Assembly (NCBI RefSeq): GCF_036569345.1
Contig: NZ_DATCQT010000025.1
Span: 43,467 to 107,466, forward strand
Length of the DNA stretch: 64,000 nucleotides
Direction of reading: 5' to 3'
Origin: Clostridium_AD sp036569345
GTDB lineage: Bacteria; Bacillota; Clostridia; Clostridiales; Clostridiaceae
A program made the translations under genes and the position numbers. Numbering within the stretch: position 1 is the stretch's first letter; the number at the start of each line of letters is the position of its first letter. The notes below the pieces were generated by a model. The model saw only the letters and a program-made list of their open reading frames with translations, was not told the origin of the DNA and ran no database searches. Below are positions 8,966-17,632 of this stretch, in pieces.

Positions 8966-9466
8966 ATGGCAGAAAAAAATAAAAGAGAGATGTTTTCTAC
9001 AGGATTTGTAGTAGCATTTCTCTTTTTAACTGCAATCGCTGCTACAACAGCAATTATATCTATGATTCAAGTTCCAGTTGCTTATTTTACAGAAGAAAAA
9101 GGAATGGGTAGAGTCAAAGCAGTATTATTTACAACAAGCATAATGATGGTTGTTGGAATTCTAGCAACATTATCGGCTGATCCCACAAGTGCCCTTGACA
9201 ATATACATATATTAGGTCAGAGAGGTTTCTTTGATACTTTTGATTACTTATCTTCTAATATATTACTTCCAGTAGGGGGACTTCTATTAGCAATTTACAT
9301 TGGTTACTTTACTAAAAAAGAAGATTTTAAATTAGAGTTATCTAATCAAGGAACTTTAAATAACGATTTTGTATTTAATATTATATTTGTATTTATTAAA
9401 TTTATCTCACCACTACTTCTTATAATTGTTTTCTTAAACTCAATAACCTTAATTAAATTAAAATAA
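8966..9466 (+). pseudogene. Internally deleted Na+:neurotransmitter-symporter (NSS/SNF) family gene
   Basis: The 166-residue product corresponds to the C-terminal third of an NSS transporter: FLTAIAATTAIISMIQVPVAY (TM7/8 region), then the RVKAVLFTTSIMMVVGILA helix, NILLPVGGLLLAIYIGY and a last helix. Full NSS proteins have about 450 residues and 11-12 helices. The first residues, MAEKNKREMFS, look like the normal N-terminus of a bacterial NSS protein, and a good ribosome site (AAGGAGTGATATGTA) precedes the ATG. This suggests an in-frame internal deletion of roughly 280 codons, removing TM1-TM6 including the substrate and Na+ sites, rather than a 5' truncation. The product cannot be a normal transporter. 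The gene converges on the chemoreceptor with a 9-bp gap. Confidence 0.7.
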
Positions 9467-9475
9467 CTATTACTC

Positions 9476-11191
9476 CTATATTTTAAATCTGTTCATTAAT
9501 TTTGAAAGATTATCTGAACTTTCAGCATTTTTAATTGTTTCTATGGATATATCCTCGTTTTTATCAGTCACCTCTCCAATGCTTTCTGCAATATTTCCTG
9601 AGGAGGTAGCTACTTGGGAAACTGTCATAGCTACTTCTTCCATACTCTTAACAATTTGATCAATAGAGCTAGATATATTCTCGGATTTTTCAGAAAATTG
9701 AAAAACCATATCCTTAACTCTGTTACCATCATTTTTATATTGAACACTTACATCAATTAGTTTTTTATAATCTGTAAGTACATCCTTTTCAATCACATTA
9801 AGCACAAACTCAGAGGAACTAGAAAGGTCAGTAACTGCTGTTATAACATTTTTAACATCAACTTGAATTTTATTTACGGCTTCAGCAGATTTTTCAGCTA
9901 GTTTTCTTACCTCTTCAGCCACCACTGCAAAACCTCTTCCCTGTTCTCCTGCTCTTGCTGCTTCTATAGCAGCATTTAATGCAAGAAGATTAGTTTGTTC
10001 AGATATTACTAGAATACTTTCTGCCATTGCGGCTATATTTTTCACTACTTTAGCTGCTTCAATGGCTTTGGTTAATTTTTCTTTAGACTCTATATATATT
10101 GACTCTACCTTAGCTTTAGATTTTGTAGTTTGTTCATTAACAGAATCTGCCCTTTCTTGTATCTCTACGGCAAGTTTTACACCTTCTTTAGCTTTACTAT
10201 AGGTAATATTAGCTTCTTCCTTTACGGTAGTAGCCATTGAGGTTACCTCTTCCACCGAGGCTGAGGACTGTTGCATACCTGCTGAAATTTGCTGAGTAGC
10301 CGCTGAAATCTGCTGCACTTCAGAATTTACCACCTTAAACATATCTCTAGACTTAGAGGAACTTAATATTATTTCATTACTTTCAATAGTAACAGTATTA
10401 ATAGTTGCTCTGAGGCTTTTCACTGCATTATTTATGGCTATGACAGTTTGTCCAATCTCATCCTCTGATTTTGGTTTTAAGGAAGAAGTTAAATCACCAT
10501 CTGCTAGCTTATTAGCTGCAGATTTCAAACCCTTCATCTGATCAGTTATATTTTTTAAAATATAATAACCATAAGTTATTGCTACAAGAACACTAACTAT
10601 TCCTAATATAAACATAAAGAAAATGGCACTTTTAGTTTCTGTCTTGGCATTATTTTGAGCCTGTGAAGTAAGGTTGTTCTCAAATGTTACAATTGAATTT
10701 AAACTAACAATCCATTCCTTTTCTGCATTTTGTACTTTATCAATGAATGTTTGTAGTTGTTCCTCCGTTAAATCAATATTAATAGCTTGTTTAGAAACTT
10801 CTTTTATAGCTATGCTTTCTATTTGGTCTGTAATCTCCAGCTCTTTCATTAACTGCTTATCATCTTTTAATACTATTAATTGCTTAAGTTTAGTTTTATC
10901 ACTATCATATTTCTTTAAGTTTTCATCAATAAGTACTGATTGAGTTTCCATATAACTTATATCATAACTTACAAGAATATTTCTAATATTTATGGAAACT
11001 TGGTTTACATCTTGAATCAAAACATTTGACAACTCTACCCTTTTATTATATTTGTCTACAATATCATTCAAAGAAGTATTAATTTGATTCAATCTAAATA
11101 CTGCCACCGCTGTAATCATAATAATTAATATAACCATAGTACCAAATGCTAGTAATAAATTAGTTCCTAGTTTGTTTTTTCTTCCCTTCAT
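9476..11191 (-). CDS. Methyl-accepting chemotaxis protein (4HB-HAMP-MA)
   Basis: A 571-residue transmembrane chemoreceptor that senses a periplasm-facing/external signal and controls the CheA kinase. TM1 lies at about 12-34, a helical four-helix-bundle sensor at about 40-185, TM2 at about 188-210, HAMP at about 211-262, and the long cytoplasmic coiled coil to the end. The signalling tip is intact: EQTNLLALNAAIEAARAGEQGRGFAVVAEEVRKLAE. GGGGGGCTAAGCAA precedes the ATG. No che genes adjoin it, so it is an orphan receptor feeding the chromosomal chemotaxis system. The ligand is unknown. A second receptor of identical length lies at 19193-20908, but their sensor domains differ. Confidence 0.95.
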   Translation of the reverse strand: MKGRKNKLGTNLLLAFGTMVILIIMITAVAVFRLNQINTSLNDIVDKYNKRVELSNVLIQDVNQVSINIRNILVSYDISYMETQSVLIDENLKKYDSDKTKLKQLIVLKDDKQLMKELEITDQIESIAIKEVSKQAINIDLTEEQLQTFIDKVQNAEKEWIVSLNSIVTFENNLTSQAQNNAKTETKSAIFFMFILGIVSVLVAITYGYYILKNITDQMKGLKSAANKLADGDLTSSLKPKSEDEIGQTVIAINNAVKSLRATINTVTIESNEIILSSSKSRDMFKVVNSEVQQISAATQQISAGMQQSSASVEEVTSMATTVKEEANITYSKAKEGVKLAVEIQERADSVNEQTTKSKAKVESIYIESKEKLTKAIEAAKVVKNIAAMAESILVISEQTNLLALNAAIEAARAGEQGRGFAVVAEEVRKLAEKSAEAVNKIQVDVKNVITAVTDLSSSSEFVLNVIEKDVLTDYKKLIDVSVQYKNDGNRVKDMVFQFSEKSENISSSIDQIVKSMEEVAMTVSQVATSSGNIAESIGEVTDKNEDISIETIKNAESSDNLSKLMNRFKI

Positions 11192-11513
11192 TTGCTTAGC
11201 CCCCCATTTTACACTTTAAATAATCAATAATTTTCTTAGATAGCCTTTATTTTAAACCACTCTATATAACCTATTATTTATATGAATGTCCTTATTTACA
11301 TAGCATCTTTAATATTGGTCCTTAACATCTATAGTTTCTACTATATAGTTTGTAATGCTTCCAAAATAATAAATACTCCTCTTACTATTCTACAATAATT
11401 ATGGAATTCCTTTAAATCGTATTTTTTTTAACAATAGATCTCAATTTCTGTGATCTTAGAAACAAACTCTATACCGTGGGACACGTCACGTAATGAGTTA
11501 CTTAAAAAATTAT
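11192..11513. other. Intergenic region upstream of the chemoreceptor
   Basis: AT-rich, no convincing open reading frame or RNA. It must hold the chemoreceptor promoter on the minus strand, but I cannot pick an unambiguous -10/-35 or sigma-D box. Its left end (to about 11500) includes the U-run side of the CBS-gene terminator. Confidence 0.5.
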
Positions 11514-11553
11514 AGCAGTCAATTTATATATAACACTATAAATTGACTGCTAA
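11514..11553 (-). terminator. Terminator of the CBS-domain gene
   Basis: TAGCAGTCAATTTATA and TATAAATTGACTGCTA form a perfect 16-bp stem with an 8-nt loop; read on the minus strand it is followed by TAATTTTTTAAG. Confidence 0.85.
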
Positions 11554-11583
11554 AAAAATATAACAAATTTCTAAATCCCAATA

Positions 11584-12018
11584 TTAGATTGAAGATGACG
11601 ATGTAGTATTTTCGGAGATTTCGGAAAGTGCATCACCTGCTTCATTTACAAACTTAGAGTCAACTGCCAAATCTCCAAGAGAAAGTATTCCCACAATGGC
11701 ATTGTTATCGACGATTGGTAATCTTCGAATTTGATTTTCTGCCATTAAGTTTGCTGCTTCATGTACATCCATGTTCAAATTTCCTGTTATAGGATTTAAG
11801 GACATAATGCTACTAACTTTAATACTTGAGATATTTTCACCTTGTGCTATAGACTTAAGTGTTATATCACGATCTGTAACTATCCCAACAATTTTACCGT
11901 CTCTGCATACCGGAACTGAGCCTACATTGTTTTTATTCATAATCTGTGCTGCTTTTTGAACAGTGTCATCAACATTTATACTTGTAACTTCGTTAGTCAT
12001 CACATCGCATATTTTCAT
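11584..12018 (-). CDS. Tandem CBS-domain protein
   Basis: A 144-residue protein made of two CBS motifs forming one Bateman module. CBS1 spans about residues 7-60 (VDDTVQKAAQIMNKNNVGSVPV..GKIVGIVTDRDI) and CBS2 about 72-127 (MDVHEAANLMAENQIRRLPIVDNNAIVGILSLGDLA). Such modules bind adenine nucleotides and regulate partner proteins; stand-alone versions like B. subtilis YhcV or YlbB types lack an assigned role. The short C-terminal tail is Ser/Thr rich (TTSSSSI). GGAGGTG precedes the ATG. Monocistronic with its own terminator. Confidence 0.92.
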   Translation of the reverse strand: MKICDVMTNEVTSINVDDTVQKAAQIMNKNNVGSVPVCRDGKIVGIVTDRDITLKSIAQGENISSIKVSSIMSLNPITGNLNMDVHEAANLMAENQIRRLPIVDNNAIVGILSLGDLAVDSKFVNEAGDALSEISENTTSSSSI

Positions 12019-12141
12019 AAAATCACCTCCAAATTATTTTGCCTCAACATGTGTTTTTTTATGAATTTAATTTTTTTATATGATTTATAGAAACTTATTG
12101 TCAAATTGTAAAAAATCATGGTGTGATTATCGAAAGGTTTT

Positions 12142-13035
12142 TTAAGTTTCCGATTTTACAAACAAGGAATTTTCAATAAAGAATTTAAATTCCTCTTCTT
12201 TATTAATTAAACTGTAGTCTCCACTTTTAATTTTTATATTTTGAACCCTAATATCCGATTGTTTAGGATTAATACTAATATGATAATCTTCTAATAGTTT
12301 TGTAATTAAATCTATTAGCCATTCTTCTGATTTAGGACTAATAATAAGCTCATCAACTAACTCCGAGATAGTTACATCAACATTAATTCTATCTGGATTA
12401 TTAATATTCATAATAGTATCTGGCACTATATTTTCATCTATTATTATCTTATTCGTTTCTTGTACCCATTCTTTTATATATTTAAAATAAACTCTTAACT
12501 CTTGTTCATGAATAAAATATTTTGTTTTTCTTAATAATGGATTAATGTCACCCTTATATGAATTCAATTCCACGTAATTTACTTTTCCATATTTAAAATC
12601 ATAATTACTATTAGTTGGTCTATTATTAATTGTTCTTTTTAGTTTTCCAACAGTTGTCTTAATAGCAATTCCTGTTTTTGAATTAGTAAACGAATCCCAC
12701 ATAGCTACTGATTCACAATCATTAATATGCCAGCAATTAATAAAGTACTGTTTTTTCCTAATCTCCAACATTTTATTATGAGAATATCGACTAAATTGAG
12801 TAGATTTTAGTGAGCTATCCCCACTTTTTTCAGCTATTTCGTCATTTATTGCCTCTGCAAAATCTCTCTGTTCTAACTCAAATTTTGAATTAGCACCTTC
12901 ATATGGGTCTAAGCTTTTAAGTTTGTCATACCTATAAAAACTTAATGTTTTGTAAGAAATCAAATTTATAAAACTCTCTAAATTCATATAACGCCATATT
13001 ACAGTAGTATCTGTAAATAAGTTATCGTCTTCCAT
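12142..13035 (-). CDS. DUF2971 family protein
   Basis: A 297-residue protein with the hallmarks of DUF2971: VIWRYMNLESFINLISYKTLSFYRYDKL near the start, a LDPYEG motif, INCWHINDCESVAMWDSFTNSKTGIAIKT in the middle, a YVEL step, and the FIHEQELRVYFKY block. No membrane segment or signal peptide. The biochemical role of DUF2971 is unknown; some members are found in accessory or defence-like regions. GGAGGAATATAT precedes the ATG. It stands alone between a CBS gene and a membrane protein. Nothing in the flanks suggests mobility. Confidence 0.75.
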   Translation of the reverse strand: MEDDNLFTDTTVIWRYMNLESFINLISYKTLSFYRYDKLKSLDPYEGANSKFELEQRDFAEAINDEIAEKSGDSSLKSTQFSRYSHNKMLEIRKKQYFINCWHINDCESVAMWDSFTNSKTGIAIKTTVGKLKRTINNRPTNSNYDFKYGKVNYVELNSYKGDINPLLRKTKYFIHEQELRVYFKYIKEWVQETNKIIIDENIVPDTIMNINNPDRINVDVTISELVDELIISPKSEEWLIDLITKLLEDYHISINPKQSDIRVQNIKIKSGDYSLINKEEEFKFFIENSLFVKSET

Positions 13036-13302
13036 CTATATATTCCTCCCAAAACTTCATAATTTCTGCCTTAATAAGTACATCCAGTATTGAGTTTAAT
13101 AGGAATAGTACAAGGTAACAAACTCTATAAATAATCTATCTTAATTATGTCCTGTTTATATAAAATTTACTCCCTTTAATTTCAATATATTTTGAATTTT
13201 GTATGTCGTCATGTTTTTTCTTAATTCTTGTATATTGATAATAACTATTATTTTATAGATTATATTCTATAAAGCTAATTATTCCACTAAAATGAGAGTT
13301 TG

Positions 13303-13884
13303 TTACCAATTTTTATTAGCAAAATTGGGATATTGTAATTTAAGTTTTTTAATCACTCTTCGTACCCGTGGGCGGTTATAACGTTGGACCATAATAGGGT
13401 ATAAGTTCATAAATATATTAAAAAATATTAACCATATTGTTTCCTTAAATGAATACTCAATACAAACATATACGCTAATTAATGCAATAATAATAGCGAT
13501 AATTGTGTGTCCAAATTCAGAGGCCCTTGTTCTGAACTCGTAATATTCTAATAAAATCATTGATTTCCTAATAGGATTTTCCTTTTTTCTACTTTTCTCC
13601 CAACCACTTAATACTAGTAATTTCCTAAAAAAATGAACACCAAAATGCTTGTATATTTTTCCCTCTTCTTCTATACTATGGCAATTAAAATAAGATGATT
13701 TGAGTGCTGGTCTCAATAATGTTTCTGCTATGGACATCCAAATCATCAGAAAGAAATTTAGTGAAATACTATATAATAAGGAACTCATACTCATAAATGG
13801 AAAAAGAATGAATAAGCTTACCCAAAATGTGGCGGTCAATACTATAATCCACTTAAGAAATGTGTTTTTATTTACTTTGATCAT
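13303..13884 (-). CDS. Membrane protein resembling glycosyl-4,4'-diaponeurosporenoate acyltransferase (CrtO-like)
   Basis: A 193-residue protein with membrane segments at about 12-31, 35-57, 125-142 and 145-163. The C-terminal block NLYPIMVQRYNRPRVRRVIKKLKLQ closely resembles the NVPIIIVQRYNRPRL block of staphylococcal CrtO, which transfers a fatty acyl chain to glycosylated staphyloxanthin precursor. An ExxH-like site (TRASEFGHTI, residues near 116-124) also matches the family's conserved E-x-x-H pattern before the third segment. No carotenoid genes are seen in the window, so the substrate is probably another lipid or glycolipid. Nearest lipid-related neighbour is the UbiA gene 2.8 kb away on the same strand. 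Acyltransferase activity is inferred. Confidence 0.6.
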   Translation of the reverse strand: MIKVNKNTFLKWIIVLTATFWVSLFILFPFMSMSSLLYSISLNFFLMIWMSIAETLLRPALKSSYFNCHSIEEEGKIYKHFGVHFFRKLLVLSGWEKSRKKENPIRKSMILLEYYEFRTRASEFGHTIIAIIIALISVYVCIEYSFKETIWLIFFNIFMNLYPIMVQRYNRPRVRRVIKKLKLQYPNFANKNW

Positions 13885-14014
13885 GTTGTATTCACCATCT
13901 TTCTTATATACCTGATTATATTATATTTTTAATCTTCTTCTATTCTCATCTGTTTTTATTATACTTTAAATTTTGCTTATTTAGATTTTTTAGTTGATAA
14001 AATTACTCTTTATC

Positions 14015-14542
14015 TCATAGTAATTTTTCAAACAGTCTAAACCAGTCCAACCCGTAGTTCCCAAGTCCCAAGTCAACGGTATCAATATACTTAAAACCAC
14101 ATTTTTCATACAGCCTAATTGCAGGTATATTGCCTTCGTAAACATCCAACCTAATTGATTTAGCTTGTAACTTAATACTGTGCTCAATAGAAAAGTTCAT
14201 TAATGCTTTGCCTACTCCACATTTCAAAAATTTAGGATGCACTACAAATGTATATACAACAAAAACATCTGAATAGTCAGACTCAAATCCCCATGTAGCA
14301 TTATAATATGAAGGTTCAGGTTCATGATTTAAAATGACAGAACCAACGATTTTTCCATTGAGTTTTAATACATAAAGATTACCATGTTTAACTCCATCAA
14401 TTGCATTTTGCCGAACAGGATATATACCCTTTTTCCATCCAGGATAGTTTACTCCTTTTTCCAAATAGTCATTCAAATCGTTATAAAGCTGTTCTAGTTC
14501 ATCAATATCATTTGCTTTTCCTAAATCAAAAATCATATCCAT
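14015..14542 (-). CDS. GNAT family N-acetyltransferase
   Basis: A 175-residue acetyl-CoA-dependent acyltransferase. Motif A is clear: YTFVVHPKFLKCGVGKALMNFSIEHS, with the pyrophosphate-binding pattern V-x-x-K-x-x-x-C-G-V-G-K/A, followed by motif B: KSIRLDVYEGNIPAIRLYEKCGFKY. The N-terminal region (DDIDELEQLYNDLNDYLE) is the usual amphipathic arm. The substrate (small amine or protein N-terminus) cannot be predicted. GGAGGGCTAC precedes the ATG. It lies 90 bp downstream of the alpha/beta hydrolase gene on the same strand, possibly the last gene of the MarR-linked group. Confidence 0.88.
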   Translation of the reverse strand: MDMIFDLGKANDIDELEQLYNDLNDYLEKGVNYPGWKKGIYPVRQNAIDGVKHGNLYVLKLNGKIVGSVILNHEPEPSYYNATWGFESDYSDVFVVYTFVVHPKFLKCGVGKALMNFSIEHSIKLQAKSIRLDVYEGNIPAIRLYEKCGFKYIDTVDLGLGNYGLDWFRLFEKLL

Positions 14543-14632
14543 ATGTGTAGCCCTCCAATTATATTATTATAGTTTGTACACTTTATATGAATATTGCATA
14601 TGATTATCTACAATATATAATAAAACTGAATA

Positions 14633-15454
14633 TTATGATTCACTAACCCTTATAAGCCATTCATTAACTAGTGAATTAAATACTTCTGCCTGTTCTATAT
14701 GCAAATTATGTCCTGCTCTATCCAAAATAGCAAAAGTTGCTCTTGGAAAGTTTTCTAATATATCCCACGAATCCTTATACCCAACACAATTATCTTGTTT
14801 TCCTAGCAGCATAAGAACAGGTTTATCAAATTTAGTATTTAACTTATCTACATCCAAGGAAAAAGCATATCCATTTCGTTGAAGGTTCTTCAAAAATTCC
14901 CTATTTGCGATTTCAACACCAGTCATTATTTCATTTGTATATCTTTTATAAATATTTTCACTTTGAACCACAACACCAGAATTAAATTCTTCAGCTTCTT
15001 CCGGTGTGAGCCTAGATAGCAACTTATTATCTTTTACTAAAACAACATGATCTGGAACAGTTCGTTTGTTATAATCTGCTTTTATAGCTGGACAAATTAA
15101 TAGAACTCCATCAATTTTATCAGCCATTTTGTAAATTACTCCCCTTGTTAGATATCCACCATATGACTGTCCTGCAATAAGAAAATTTTCGTTAGGAATA
15201 ACTTTTTCAATAAAAGCAATTACAATATCAAGCATAATATCAGAATTATTAATCCATTCTGCACTACCCGATTTGCCCATACCAGGTAAGTCAATATATA
15301 TTCTCTTGAAACCCACTTTAGAACTAAGCACAGGTTCCATACAGCCAGTCATTAGTCTGTGATCTACATAATAACCATGCAACATAATAATTGGTTTCCC
15401 CTCACCTATTATTTCATAGTTTATAGATATATTCTTAATTTTACATTCTATCAT
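14633..15454 (-). CDS. Alpha/beta hydrolase
   Basis: A 273-residue cytosolic hydrolase. The oxyanion-hole motif MLHGYYVDHR lies near residue 25, the nucleophile elbow GQSYGG near 95-100 (Ser nucleophile), a late Asp in LGKQDNCVGY near 222, and the catalytic His in GHNLHIEQ near 250. This completes a Ser-Asp-His triad. A cap region of about 60 residues lies between elbow and late Asp. Ester or lipid-like substrates are common for this branch; the specific one is unknown. AAAAGGAGAGAAAATG gives a strong ribosome site. It follows the flavodoxin gene by 24 bp and is probably transcribed from the MarR promoter. Confidence 0.9.
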   Translation of the reverse strand: MIECKIKNISINYEIIGEGKPIIMLHGYYVDHRLMTGCMEPVLSSKVGFKRIYIDLPGMGKSGSAEWINNSDIMLDIVIAFIEKVIPNENFLIAGQSYGGYLTRGVIYKMADKIDGVLLICPAIKADYNKRTVPDHVVLVKDNKLLSRLTPEEAEEFNSGVVVQSENIYKRYTNEIMTGVEIANREFLKNLQRNGYAFSLDVDKLNTKFDKPVLMLLGKQDNCVGYKDSWDILENFPRATFAILDRAGHNLHIEQAEVFNSLVNEWLIRVSES

Positions 15455-15478
15455 TTTCTCTCCTTTTGTTTATCATAA

Positions 15479-16012
15479 TTATGAATTAATATAAAAAACT
15501 ATTTCATCTATATTCTTTTTTTTAGTGAAATCTACTGGTTTGTCTAAAAAGGCAAGCATACCTATTTCATCAGGTATTAATTCTTTTTTCTGTTTCTTTT
15601 TAATCTTTATTTTCCAACTCAATAATGTCATAAGCACTTTATCAAAAGGTGGCAGTTTATTATAATTAAATCCACCTCTCAAATAGAAAAACTTAATATG
15701 CTTTTGTTGATCTGGAGTAAAATTATTGTTCGTAACTGCCTTTATTACTGCTTCATTTGATGGCGAAGCCCCCGAAGCAAAAACAACTAACCTTTTGTCT
15801 TTAAGTTTATCAATGTTTTTCTTAATGAACTTGACTCCATTAATGCCCACTGCATGCAGACTACCACCATAAACCACGGTATCATATGTTGTTAACATAT
15901 TTATATTAACTTTTGAAACCTCAAAAATATCCGCTGATAGTTCTTCTGCAATCCATTCTGCATAATTCCTTACAAACCCTGTTTTTGATTTATAGATTAC
16001 AACAGTTTTCAT
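15479..16012 (-). CDS. Flavodoxin-domain protein (HemG/flavodoxin-5-like)
   Basis: A 177-residue flavodoxin-fold protein. MKTVVIYKSKTGFVRNYAEWIAEEL carries the FMN phosphate-binding loop (YKSKTGFVRNYA), and TYDTVVYGGSLHAVGINGVKFIKKN carries the second FMN loop (GGSLHA). FASGASP is the third. The layout matches flavodoxin-domain proteins related to HemG protoporphyrinogen oxidase, though no haem genes are nearby. It likely works as a low-potential FMN electron carrier or reductase. GAGGAGT precedes the ATG. It is 43 bp downstream of marR and 24 bp upstream of the hydrolase on the same strand, so it is a likely MarR-controlled gene. Confidence 0.87.
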   Translation of the reverse strand: MKTVVIYKSKTGFVRNYAEWIAEELSADIFEVSKVNINMLTTYDTVVYGGSLHAVGINGVKFIKKNIDKLKDKRLVVFASGASPSNEAVIKAVTNNNFTPDQQKHIKFFYLRGGFNYNKLPPFDKVLMTLLSWKIKIKKKQKKELIPDEIGMLAFLDKPVDFTKKKNIDEIVFYINS

Positions 16013-16055
16013 TATTTTAACTCCTCATTAATTAATTGTCAAAATTATTTAAATG

Positions 16056-16538
16056 TTATTCAAGATCTTCGATTTTCTCACTCTTATTATCCATCTCATT
16101 AATATTTAACTGCATCTTCTGCATCACTCTTCTTGCAACTTCCAATTCATCTTTATCTATATTTTTAAATAATGCTTGAGTAAACACTGAGCCTTCGCAT
16201 CTAACCTTTGCCCAAAAATCATAGCTGTTCTCTGTAAGCTTTAGTCTAGTTACACGAGCATCTCTTTTATCCTTTTGCAAAATCAATAATCCCTTTTGTT
16301 CTAGCTTTAAAGCAACCTGTTTGATGTTCTGATGAGAACTTCCCATTTCCTTTGCAACTTCTTTCATTGTAGGTGGCTTATCAAATAAATTCTCTATAAT
16401 AACTGTTAAAAACCACTGCTTTGTTGTAATACCAAATCGTCTAAATTCTCTTTCAAGCATAGTATCCACTCTATTAGCAACTATGAAAATTACTCCAAAC
16501 AAATATTGCTTATCACTCATTTTTTCAACCTTGATCAT
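16056..16538 (-). CDS. MarR family transcriptional regulator
   Basis: A 160-residue winged-helix dimer. Features are the N-terminal dimerisation helix, FGITTKQWFLTVIIENLFDKPPTMKEVAKEMGSSHQNIKQVALKLEQKGLLILQKDKRDARVTRLKLT, split here as the HTH (MKEVAKEMGSSHQNIKQVAL) and wing (KDKRDARVTRLKL) regions, and a C-terminal helix pair. The DxRxxR wing motif is intact. MarR proteins usually repress linked genes and release on ligand or oxidation; no conserved Cys sensor is apparent (only Cys in KVRCEGS). The gene's own promoter contains the double operator described at 16584-16633, which also occurs upstream of the FMN-binding gene, pointing to autoregulation. Confidence 0.92.
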   Translation of the reverse strand: MIKVEKMSDKQYLFGVIFIVANRVDTMLEREFRRFGITTKQWFLTVIIENLFDKPPTMKEVAKEMGSSHQNIKQVALKLEQKGLLILQKDKRDARVTRLKLTENSYDFWAKVRCEGSVFTQALFKNIDKDELEVARRVMQKMQLNINEMDNKSEKIEDLE

Positions 16539-16583
16539 AATTAACTTCCTCTCTATACTTTTAATATATCATGATTATTTAAG

Positions 16584-16633
16584 TAATATGTTACCTATAA
16601 AAATAATATATTACCTTTTTGTCCCTTTGTAAA
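16584..16633 (-). promoter_or_regulatory. marR promoter with double MarR-type operator
   Basis: On the minus strand: -35 TTTACA (16628-16633), 17-bp spacer, -10 TATATT (16605-16610). The -10 lies inside AGGTAATATATTA, repeated 20 bp further on as AGGTAACATATTA. The same arrangement sits at 18120-18169, so this is very probably the operator of the adjacent MarR repressor. Confidence 0.75.
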
Positions 16634-16682
16634 TGATTTTTATTAATATCACATAAATTGGAGGTTTCACTTCCATTATATC

Positions 16683-17555
16683 TTAAAAAAATAATTGGCT
16701 AATGATAAATGCAAGTAGTCCTAATAATTCACCACGATATAGCTGCTTTATACAAGAATGACCTTCTTGTGAAGTTCGACTTCTTAGAAGTTTCAATACC
16801 GATAAAAAGATTATGACATCTGATATTAAAATCATGAATAGATAACTTATTCCCAGCCAACTAAAATAGATTGGTATTAAACTAATTAAAATAACAAAAG
16901 AAAATAGAATACTTGAAATAATTAGTGCAAATTTACGTCCCATTTTTATTGCAACTGATTTTGAATTTCTTTTTTTATCCCCATTAATATCCATCGCATC
17001 TGCTGCGATTTCTTCACCAAGATCAAACAAGAAAGCCATAATACTAAATGTCAAAACTATTTTATTAAGCGGATCCCCAACTGTAATCCCACCGAGAATA
17101 AATGTTGTTGCAACTGAGCAGCTAACCATAATATTGCCCGGTAAACCTGTTTCTTTAAGTTTCCAATTGTATAGGACACCAATTACCCATAAAATAATGC
17201 AGATAATTAATGCGTATATGCTTATCATAGCCGCTGCTACAAGTCCTATAAAAGTAGTGACTATTGTTAATACAATAACCTCAAGTGGTGAAATAATTCC
17301 CGCTGGTAATGGACGATTGGGTGAATTTATCCTATCAACTTCAATATCAAAATAATCATTTAGTATTAAAGCAGGACTAGATATAAAAAATCCACAAATA
17401 AACCCGTAAAATAGGTCATGAACTGAAGGAAAACTTCCAATGGCTATTATTTCTCCAACAATTACACAGATTCCAGCGGCTAATGAAAGTTCCGGTCTAA
17501 ATAATTGAATGACTCCTTTAATTTTTCTATTAAATGTTATTTCAATGCTATTCAT
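16683..17555 (-). CDS. UbiA family prenyltransferase
   Basis: A 290-residue integral membrane protein with about eight or nine helices. It has both Asp-rich Mg-diphosphate motifs: NDYFDIEVDRINSPNRPLPAG (first, near 66-86) and DAMDINGDKKRNSKSVA (second, near 185-200). UbiA enzymes attach polyprenyl chains to aromatic or glycerol-phosphate acceptors. The NSPNRPLPAG signature is typical of the geranylgeranylglycerol-phosphate/chlorophyll-synthase-like branch. No quinone genes are nearby. GAGGAGGAGGCTT precedes the ATG. It sits between the FMN-binding gene (77 bp upstream) and marR, and probably reads from the 18.1-kb promoter. The acceptor is not known. Confidence 0.88.
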   Translation of the reverse strand: MNSIEITFNRKIKGVIQLFRPELSLAAGICVIVGEIIAIGSFPSVHDLFYGFICGFFISSPALILNDYFDIEVDRINSPNRPLPAGIISPLEVIVLTIVTTFIGLVAAAMISIYALIICIILWVIGVLYNWKLKETGLPGNIMVSCSVATTFILGGITVGDPLNKIVLTFSIMAFLFDLGEEIAADAMDINGDKKRNSKSVAIKMGRKFALIISSILFSFVILISLIPIYFSWLGISYLFMILISDVIIFLSVLKLLRSRTSQEGHSCIKQLYRGELLGLLAFIISQLFF

Positions 17556-17632
17556 AAAACATAAGCCTCCTCCTCATCTTAATAAAAACTACTCATTATT
17601 TTCATAACAATACGTCCTCAAAATTTTAATTT

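Noticed and set aside
11192..11513. Search for a riboswitch (c-di-GMP type) before the chemoreceptor
   Set aside because: No conserved core sequence or pairing pattern was found.
12142..13884. DUF2971 gene and neighbour as a defence island
   Set aside because: No restriction, toxin-antitoxin, integrase or other defence gene adjoins; base composition is like the surroundings.
13990..14187. 65-codon minus-strand frame overlapping the GNAT gene
   Set aside because: It is an alternative frame inside the acetyltransferase gene without a ribosome site; the GNAT frame holds the motifs.
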